Of a DNA stretch of 64,000 nt, positions 57,502-64,000 are shown in pieces. This stretch comes from Ammopiptanthus mongolicus (taxonomy: Eukaryota; Streptophyta; Magnoliopsida; Fabales; Fabaceae), in NCBI GenBank assembly GCA_039655645.1, contig CM077347.1, positions 71,672,741 to 71,736,740 on the forward strand, given 5' to 3'. The first letter of the stretch is position 1. Every line of letters starts with the position of its first letter. Made by a program: the position numbers and the translations under genes. The notes beneath the pieces are model-generated. The model made no database searches. It was given only the letters and a program-made list of their open reading frames with translations, and was not told the DNA's origin.

Positions 57502-58154
57502 CATGTTGTTGAAAGCAAAGTTGCATGTGTCATTGTATCAGCTCAAGGAAGATGGATGACATGTATAGTATATGCATATGATGCCAAGTGGCGAGCCGTA
57601 TGCCGTGAGGTATACGAGGTTGGTGCACCGAGTGCAGGTGCGAAAAACGGAAGGGAAGGTCTGTGTGACCTCGGGGATATACTAGACACAGATGTACTCA
57701 CAGGAGACCGATGAGGTAGCTCCTATCGTGTCGTGGCGGTCCTGGACACATCCTACTATCGCGACTGGACCCTTAGTCATTCCAGTTGCCGATTGATCTT
57801 CCGAGGAGGCCCAGATAGCCCTCTTTGTCTGGGACAGTTACGCGGTGATGCACTCTATTGGGTCACGACGAGCGGAACGGATTACCGTAACAAACCAACT
57901 TATGGTCCATTGAGCGGATGAGATGTTGCCCTTAGTAGGGTGCTAGTACCTGCCGGCATGCATAGAAAGAGTACGCGTTACATCTAGCTAGGGAACGACC
58001 GTAGTGTCGAGATACTGAGAGATGGTTGTGTTTGCTATATAGACTGCATTGCATCATCCCTATATTTGATGTGCTGTATATCTTATCTCCCTGTCTTTTC
58101 TTTGTATATGTATGCTCGTTCTACTAGTAGACGAGGAGCCAGCAGTACCAGAGG

Positions 58155-58619
58155 ATGGACATTAGGAGACACCCGTTTATCACCGGAGCACCGAGGATGC
58201 CGGTGCTAGGGGATATTGAGATTGCGTACCACGACGAGAGGGGATGGAGGGTGGACCCCCCGACCTTTTTGGTTGTATATATAGGACCAGTTAGCTTGAT
58301 CTTCCGGAGAGGTACTTCGCCGTATGCAGACATCATTGGACCCTATCGTGTTTACCAATTCTTTCCCTTTCCGCGGATGTGGCGACCACCGAGCCAAAGA
58401 GAGCAGGACTACCGATGGGTGGCACCACAGACTTCAGTTGTATCCAGCAGGAGGGGCTTCGTACATAGAGGCTGGAGGAGACGTTCAAACCGGTACATGA
58501 GGGCAACCCTGAGGCTCCGCATAGTAGTGTCTAGTTCCTCCTCCGAGTATGAGCCAGTGCGCATTTATAGGCGTACACACGGAGAGGGACAGGGTAGCTC
58601 AGGTCATCCATACCACTGA
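58155..58619 (+). CDS. Unidentified 154-codon frame inside the gypsy-2 5' LTR
   Basis: I do not recognise this. The frame opens with MDIRRHPFITGAPRMP, is rich in Arg, Tyr and Pro, has a hydrophobic stretch FLVVYIGPVSLIF near residues 38-50, and ends in a Ser/Gly-rich tail. The ATG sits just after a pyrimidine-rich tract at 58090-58130 and the word AGAGGATGG, which recurs in the SCL LTRs after an acceptor-like site. The equivalent part of the gypsy-1 LTR is deleted, so conservation cannot be tested here. It could be a chance frame in GC-richer DNA. Confidence 0.3.
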   Translation: MDIRRHPFITGAPRMPVLGDIEIAYHDERGWRVDPPTFLVVYIGPVSLIFRRGTSPYADIIGPYRVYQFFPFPRMWRPPSQREQDYRWVAPQTSVVSSRRGFVHRGWRRRSNRYMRATLRLRIVVSSSSSEYEPVRIYRRTHGEGQGSSGHPYH

Positions 58620-59042
58620 TGGTGAGGGTTAGCCAGTGCGTCTTCTTCTAGGACTGAGTAGAGAGGCTGATGTATTTTTGAGTGCAGGGCTGGGGAGCGC
58701 TGGTCAGGATGTCTGAGGGCTTTTCTTCTCTTTTTTGGAGTCATGTTGTATATGTTTTATTTTCCAGCACAGTTGTATTGCTCATGTATGTATTACAGTA
58801 GCCCTACTGAGAGGGCAACCACGTAAATACTTATATAATACATGTATATGTTTTATCTTTCCCGTTGTGCTTTACTCTGATGCATGCTTTTATGTACGTG
58901 CTTATCGTGTATGCTTTACCGTTTTGTCATTCGTTTAAATAAGCGCGTAATAATATCTCCAGGTTATAGTTAATAATAACATAGTAGGCGGGTTCTGAAC
59001 TTAATGGAATTATCCAACGTAAGTGGGGTCATCTCATCTTGG

Positions 59043-59054
59043 TGGTATCAGGGC
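59043..59054 (+). promoter_or_regulatory. tRNA-iMet primer binding site of gypsy-2
   Basis: TGGTATCAGGGC, one change from the initiator tRNA-Met core TGGTATCAGAGC. Confidence 0.85.
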
Positions 59055-59256
59055 AGTTTGATTCTAAATCGGACTGCGGGTGTTAGGAAATTGAACTGGC
59101 TAAGTTGGTTGTCTCTACAAGGGATTACGATTGTGTCTAGAAGGGTAGAAGTAGTGCGATCGATTGTAATGCTGTATGAATGATAAGTAGATGTATGTAA
59201 TTATGTTGCTTATCATGTTTGAACTCTGAGCTAACGGTTACTTGAAGCTGGAACCA

Positions 59257-60390
59257 ATGGCTCGAGGAATAGGTAGAGGGAGAGGCGGAGGTAGAACAGG
59301 TCCGAATGGAGGTCCAGAAGCTGCTGCTTCGCGTACAGGCAACGGAGCTGAATCCTTGGAAACCCTCAGGACTATGAGGGACATAGTTGCTGCGATGTTA
59401 CAGCAAACCCAGCAGAATGCTCAGCTTATTCAGTTAACTCGGGAGAATCAACAGCAACAGTAGCGGAATGCTTGGAATGATGATGCTGGTTTGGATGCCT
59501 TCATGAGGCGACAACCACCTCAGTTCAATGGGGATTACAATCCCAAGGGGACAGAACTATAGGTTCAGGAGCTGGAAAAGATCTTTGTGGCAACACACTG
59601 TGACGAAGTTCAGAAGGTTTCCTATGTTTCTTTCATGCTAGTAAGAGGGGCAGAGATGTGGTGGAAGGGAAAGCATAGGCTGTTTGAGACAGAAGGAAGA
59701 GCAGTAACCTGGGAGCTATTTATCTCGAGAAATATTTTCCTAGGATGACCAGAAAAGAGAAAGACAAGGAATTCCAGAGCTTGAAGCAGGGCAAAATGTC
59801 AGTGGGGGAATATGCATCAAGGTTCGAGGCACTGCTCAAGTTTTCTGAGTTTTATCAGCGGTATCCAGATGAGGAGTGGATGTGCCGTAGGTTTGAGGAC
59901 GGGCTGAAGTATGAGATCCAGAAGGCTATTGTACCATTGGGGATTTCCAGATTCCCTGATATGTTGGATCGATGTTCTGCGGTCGAGAACATCAAAAGGA
60001 GGAGAGAGCTGACCTCGCAAAGCGGAGGACCCATTAGCAGTAATCAGAGAGGTAGGAGCGGAAGGTTTCAGTCAGGTCGAGGACCGTATCAGAGGCCCAA
60101 CCAAAGGTCGGGAGAGGCCGTAGGACAAAGGCCGAATGCAATTCAAGGACTACAAGGTTGCTTCAAGTGTGGACGACCACACATGGCTCGAGATTGCAGG
60201 AGCCAAGTGCCAGGAGGAACGATGACCTGTTATGCGTGTGGAAAGCCGGGACACATGGCAAGGGATTGCAGGCATGGGAATGCCAGGCCAACCGGAGTGA
60301 CGGGGCAGACTACGAGATCACAAGCTACAGGGAGAGTGTTTGCCGTGAGGGGAGCCGAATCCTCTCGATGCCCGGATCTGATTCAAGGTA
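59257..60390 (+). pseudogene. gypsy-2 Gag
   Basis: The ATG at 59257 opens MARGIGRGRGGGRTG, a Gly/Arg-rich start. TAG codons at 59461-59463 and 59560-59562 interrupt the frame, and near 59722 a small deletion shifts it; it resumes at about 59724. Gag core: WWKGKHRLFE, then EFQSLKQGKMSVGEYASRFE, FSEFYQRYPDEEWMCRRFE. Two zinc knuckles follow: CFKCGRPHMARDC (one residue short before His) and canonical CYACGKPGHMARDC, near 60155-60270. Particle and RNA-binding protein of the element. Confidence 0.9.
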
Positions 60391-62162
60391 AGTGTTTAGT
60401 TTCAGGCAAGCTCTTATCTGTTTTATTTGATTCGGGGGCTACCCACTCGTTTATTTCTATGGAATGCATGGATCACTTAGGATTACCGGTTTTGTCTTTA
60501 CCATATGATCTTACCGTATCCACACCTACGGGAGATTCTCTGACTACCCTGTCTGTGTGTCTAAAATGCCCTAAAACCATAGAAAACAGACATTTCTTTG
60601 TGGACTTGGTCTGTTTGCCTGTGCAGCAGATCGATGTTATCCTCGGCATGGATTGGCTTTCAGCCAACCATGTGGTGCTTGATTGCGCCAAGAAAACCCT
60701 TTGTTTTTCTGAGCTATCTGGATTGACGCCTGCTAACAAAAGTATTCCGAAGGGTATACGATCTGAAGAGTATGTGGTGCTGTTCTCTTTCGAAGCGAGG
60801 GAAACTCCGAGTGTGGGAACGCTGCCTGTTGTGCGGGATTTTCCGGAGGTGTTTCTAGATGACGTTCCAGGGTTGCCACCGGAGAAGGAGATCGAGTTCG
60901 CTATAGATCTTGTACCGGGAACAGGGCCTATATTAGTAGCGCCGTATCGGATGTCTCCAGTTGAGTTGACGGAGCTAAAGAAATAGTTGGATGAGATGCT
61001 AAGCAAGGAGTTCATCAGACCTAGTGCATCTCCGTGGGGAGCACCGATACTGTTCATGAAGAAGAAGGACGGAAGCTCGAGGTTATGTGTGGACTATCGT
61101 CAGTTGAATAAGGTGACGATAAAGAATAAGTATTCGTTACCCAGGATCGATGATTTGATGGACCAGTTGAGGGGAGCGGCTATGTTTTCTAAGATAGATC
61201 TACGATCTGGTTATCATCAAATCAAGGTGAAGAAGGAAGATCTACCGAAGACTGCTTTTCGGAGTCGGTATGGGCATTACGAGTATTTGGTTATGCCGTT
61301 CGGTGTGACTAATGCTCCAGCCATGTTCATGGATTACATGAACAGGATATTCCGACCGTTCCTAGATAGGTTTGTTGTCATGTTTATCGATGACATCCTT
61401 ACTTACTCTTCGAGTAAGGAGCAACACCAAGAGCATCTTCGAATGGTGCTGCAAGTGCTAAAGGACAAGTAGTTGTATGCGAAGCTGTCCAAGTGTGAGT
61501 TCTGGCTGGAAGAGGTGCAGTTCCTAGGACACGTGATCAACAAGGATGGGATCACGGTGGATCCTGCTAAGGTCGAAGCGGTGGTTAAGTGGGAAAGGCC
61601 AAAGTCTGTGGGTGAAGTTCAAAGCTTTCTTGGGCTGGCAGGTTACTACAGATGGTTTATCGAGGGATTCTCTGAGATTGCGTTACCCATGACGCAGTTA
61701 ACGAGAAAGGGAAAGACGTTTGAGTGGTCTGAAGCGTGCGAGCGGAGGTTAGCCACGTTGCCGGTGTTGGTTTTACCAGATCCTTTAGGACGTTTTGACA
61801 TATTCTGTGATGCGTCATATCAAGGATTGGGTTGTGTCCTCATGCAAGAAGGGAGAGTGGTGGCGTATGCCTCCAAGCAATTGAGAGTGCATAAACGGAA
61901 CTACCCAACTCATGATCTGGAGTTGGCTGCGATAGTGTTTGCATTGAAGATATGGAAACACTATCTCTATGGTGCTAAATTCAGTGTGTTTAGCGACCAT
62001 AAGAGTTTGAAGCATCTGTTCGACCAGAAGGAGTTGAACATGAGCTAGAGGAGGTGGATGGAATTCATAAAGGATTATGAATTCGACCTGCAATACCATC
62101 CAGGTAAGGCGAATGTAGTAGCGAATGCGCTCAGTAGGAAGTCCCTACACTATCTGCCATGA
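60391..62162 (+). pseudogene. gypsy-2 protease, reverse transcriptase and RNase H
   Basis: Same frame as the second Gag part. Aspartic protease: VLFDSGATHSF (catalytic Asp 60429-60431) and VILGMDWLSANH. RT: WGAPILFMKKKDGSSRLCVDYRQ, KIDLRSGYHQIKV, MPFGVTNAPAMFMDYMN, active site VVMFIDDILTYSSS near 61375-61410, then KCEFWLEEVQFLGHV. RNase H: FCDASYQGLGC, ASKQLRVHKRNYPTHDLEL, SDHKSLKHLFDQKE, KANVVANALSRKSL. TAG stops at 60984-60986, 61470-61472 and 62046-62048 and a 1-base shift near 62155 break it. Catalytic residues themselves are intact, so decay is by stops rather than by missense. About 15 residues seem missing near 61742 (ACERRLATLPVL, shorter than gypsy-3 SCEKSFQELKERLTSSPVL). Confidence 0.93.
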
Positions 62163-63716
62163 TGGTACGAGAGCTCGGGTTGTTAGAGCAGTTTAGGGAT
62201 TTGGATCTGGATGTGGAAATCGTCAAGGATAAGATGAATCTAGGAATGATTGAGGTAACTAGCGATTTCCTGCATTTGCTTTGGAGAAGGCAAGCTGAGG
62301 ATGAGTACCTTAAGGAAGTTAACCAGTGGATCGAGGTGGGCGAAATGTCAGAGTTTAGGAGAGGTACGGATGGCCTCATCAGGTTTGGTGACCGAGTTTG
62401 TGTGCCTGCGGATAGCGAAGTTAAGAATATGATCTTGGACGAAGCACATAAGAGCAAGTCGAGCTTTCATCCAGGGGCTACTAAGATGTACCAAGATATG
62501 AAGAAGCTGTTTTGGTGGCTGGGGATGAAGAAAGATGTGGCGGCTTATGTCCTATCCTGCTTGGTGTGTCAAAAGGCGAAGGTTGAACACCAAAAGCCAG
62601 CGGGATTATTGCAATCACTAGCTGTTCCGGAGTGGAAGTGGGATAGCATTCCAATGGACTTTGTTTTTGGGTTACCAAGAACTCAGAAGAGGTGTGACGC
62701 GATTTGGGTCATCATAGATAGATTGACGAAATGTGCTCATTTCCTACCTATCAACCAGAATTACTCTCTGGAAGGATTGACTCAAATCTACATTAGGGAA
62801 GTGGTGAAGCTGCATGGCGTACCTTCAAGTATTATCTCAGACCGAGATCCGAGGTTTACTTCTAGGTTTTGGAGAAGCTTGAACGGGGCGTTGGGAACTA
62901 AGTTAAGGTTAAGTTCTGCGTATCATCAGCAAACGGATGGTCAATCAGAGCGGACGATTCAATCGCTGGAAGATCTGCTAAGAGCATATGTGTTGGAACA
63001 TATAGGGAGTTGGGAAGAATTTCTTCCTTTGATTGAGTTTACCTACAACAATAGTTACCACTCAAGTATCGGGATGGCACCGCATGAAGCTTTGTATGGG
63101 AGGAAGTGTAGGACTCCATTGTGCTGGTTTGAGACTGGAGAGAATCAGTTGTTAGGTCCGGAGTTGGTGCAACGGACGACAGAACAGGTTAAGTTAATCC
63201 GGGAAAAGATGAAAGCCACAAGGGATAGGCAGAAGAGCTACGCTGACAAACGGAGAAGACCCCTAGAGTTCTAGGAGGGCGATCATGTATTTCTGAGAGT
63301 TACTCCAAGGACTGGAGTTGGCAGGGCAATTCGATCCAAAAAGCTTAAACCCAGATTCATAGGACCATTTCAAATTCTTCGCCGAATTGGTCCAGTAGCT
63401 TACCAGATAGCCTTACCGCCAAATTTGTCGAACCTTCACGATGTTTTTCACGTCTCTCAGCTTAGAAAGTATTACCCCGATCCATCGCATGTGTTAGACC
63501 CAAATCAATCCAGTTAAGAGAGAACCTCGAATACGAGGCTTTACCTGCTCGGATAATGGATAAAAGGATCCAGGAACATCGCGGTAAACAGATTCCTCTA
63601 GTAAGGGTTGAATGGGACCCAACAACCGGAAATTCAACATGGGAACTTGAAGCTGAGATGCGCTAGCAGTATCCGTCTTTGTTTACATGTATGAGCAAGG
63701 AATTTCGAGGATGAAA
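62159..63716 (+). pseudogene. gypsy-2 integrase with chromodomain-like tail
   Basis: Frame from 62159 to a TAG at 63272-63274, then in the same frame to a 1-base loss near 63502, then to the end at about 63716, with TAG at 63664-63666. Zinc finger FHPGATKMYQDMKKLFWW to CLVCQKAKVEHQ; core with MDFVFGLPRTQ, ISDRDPRFTSRFW and QSERTIQSLED, all three acidic residues present. GPFQILRRIGPVAYQ, LHDVFHVSQLRKYYPD and VEWDPTTGNSTWELEAEM follow. It integrates the DNA copy; the tail may read chromatin. About 80% similar by eye to gypsy-1. Confidence 0.92.
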
Positions 63717-63738
63717 TTCTCTTTAAGGGGGGTGGTAA

Positions 63739-64000
63739 TGTAACATCCCTGTTTTCTGTAACCCTAATTAAGGTGGATGATCTTGATCGGGTATTCGTAT
63801 GGTTGTGTGATTGCTTGTGTGTTAGTTTGGCACCTAGTTGGAAGTTTAGGAATAGGCTTGAACAAGGTTGGAAGTGCCTAAGGTGGAACACGAGAAACTG
63901 GGGAAGTTAGAAGGATGGAAGTTCTTCTCTCACTGAGCTTGACGCTCAAGCATGAGAGAACTTCACGCTCAAGCGTTGAGACGCTTAAGCGTGGGAGAGG
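63739..64000 (+). repeat. gypsy-2 3' LTR, first 262 bp
   Basis: Preceded by the purine run AAGGGGGGTGG. Starts TGTAACATCCC and matches the 56007 LTR with scattered substitutions; it enters the dyad cluster (CACGCTCAAGCGTTGAG near 63965) as the window ends. Confidence 0.93.

Larger units (their letters stand above)
56007..59036 (+). repeat. gypsy-2 5' LTR, about 3.0 kb
   Basis: Starts TGTAACATC; the end is placed at CATCTCA about six bases before the primer site, with a few bases of doubt. Dyad cluster with CACGCTCAAG and ACGCTTAAGCGT (56432-56443) at 56206-56450. A 27 bp tandem repeat at 57421-57501. A 154-codon frame lies at 58155-58619. It shares TAGACCCTAGGTTTAG and other blocks with the gypsy-1 LTR. 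Confidence 0.85.
56007..64000 (+). mobile_element. gypsy-2, Tekay/Del-like LTR retrotransposon, 3' LTR cut by window end
   Basis: Full order LTR, primer site, gag, protease, RT, RNase H, integrase with chromodomain-like tail, polypurine tract, LTR. Integrase lies after RT, which defines gypsy. Many in-frame TAG codons and three frameshifts make it inactive. Confidence 0.92.

Noticed and set aside
57196..57504. Minus-strand frame with repeated HMSSKLQLY peptide
   Set aside because: It is only the antisense reading of the 27 bp tandem repeat in the gypsy-2 LTR, with no other coding sign.

Overview
The window is plant nuclear DNA made almost entirely of transposable elements. I see no host gene, tRNA, rRNA or CRISPR array. 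Ty1/copia and Ty3/gypsy pol genes with tRNA-iMet primer sites, an En/Spm (CACTA) element with a TNP2 transposase, and intron-containing TE genes point to a flowering plant, probably a eudicot. A legume is possible from overall sequence flavour, but this is low confidence. Heavy nesting and many dead copies suggest intergenic or pericentromeric heterochromatin (inference).

Layout. 1-14702 is the right part of a CACTA element: a TNP2-type transposase (3-2921), a multi-exon gene fusing a TNP1/Ptta-like region to a Ulp1-type protease (3051-6193, last exon 13682-13777), a subterminal repeat array and the right terminus ending at 14702. Its last intron was entered by a copia element (about 6219-13592, now mostly deleted), which was itself entered by a younger copia element (7380-12378, TSD CCTTT). 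The CACTA element sits inside a gypsy element whose integrase resumes at 14703 (gypsy-1, 14703 to about 17895).

17904-22473 and 38096 to about 44750 are two arrays of a non-autonomous LTR element, called here SCL (short-core LTR). Its LTRs are 2.5-3.2 kb, and each core of 229-231 bp holds little beyond a primer site and a polypurine tract. Adjacent cores share LTRs. Between the arrays lie two broken gypsy elements on the minus strand (gypsy-3, about 22505-25621, and gypsy-4, 32590-34035) with long LTRs, one carrying a 314 bp MITE. A chromodomain gypsy remnant (34036-35395) and an unclassified LTR (35396-36698) follow.

44751-49180 is a very decayed gypsy (gypsy-5). 49181-55848 is a solo LTR (TSD CATGA) into which a second solo LTR inserted (51275-54199, TSD AACAA). 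55919-64000 is a Tekay/Del-like gypsy (gypsy-2) with its 5' LTR, an almost complete but stop-ridden gag-pol, and the start of the 3' LTR.

Nothing here looks autonomous. All coding regions carry stops, frameshifts or catalytic substitutions. The most unusual signal is regulatory: several LTR families each carry clusters of their own short dyad-symmetric motif (AGCACG-CC-CGTGCT, GAAATCGATTTC, ACGCTTAAGCGT), partly at matching positions in the LTR. The SCL arrays and this motif architecture are the best candidates for something undescribed.
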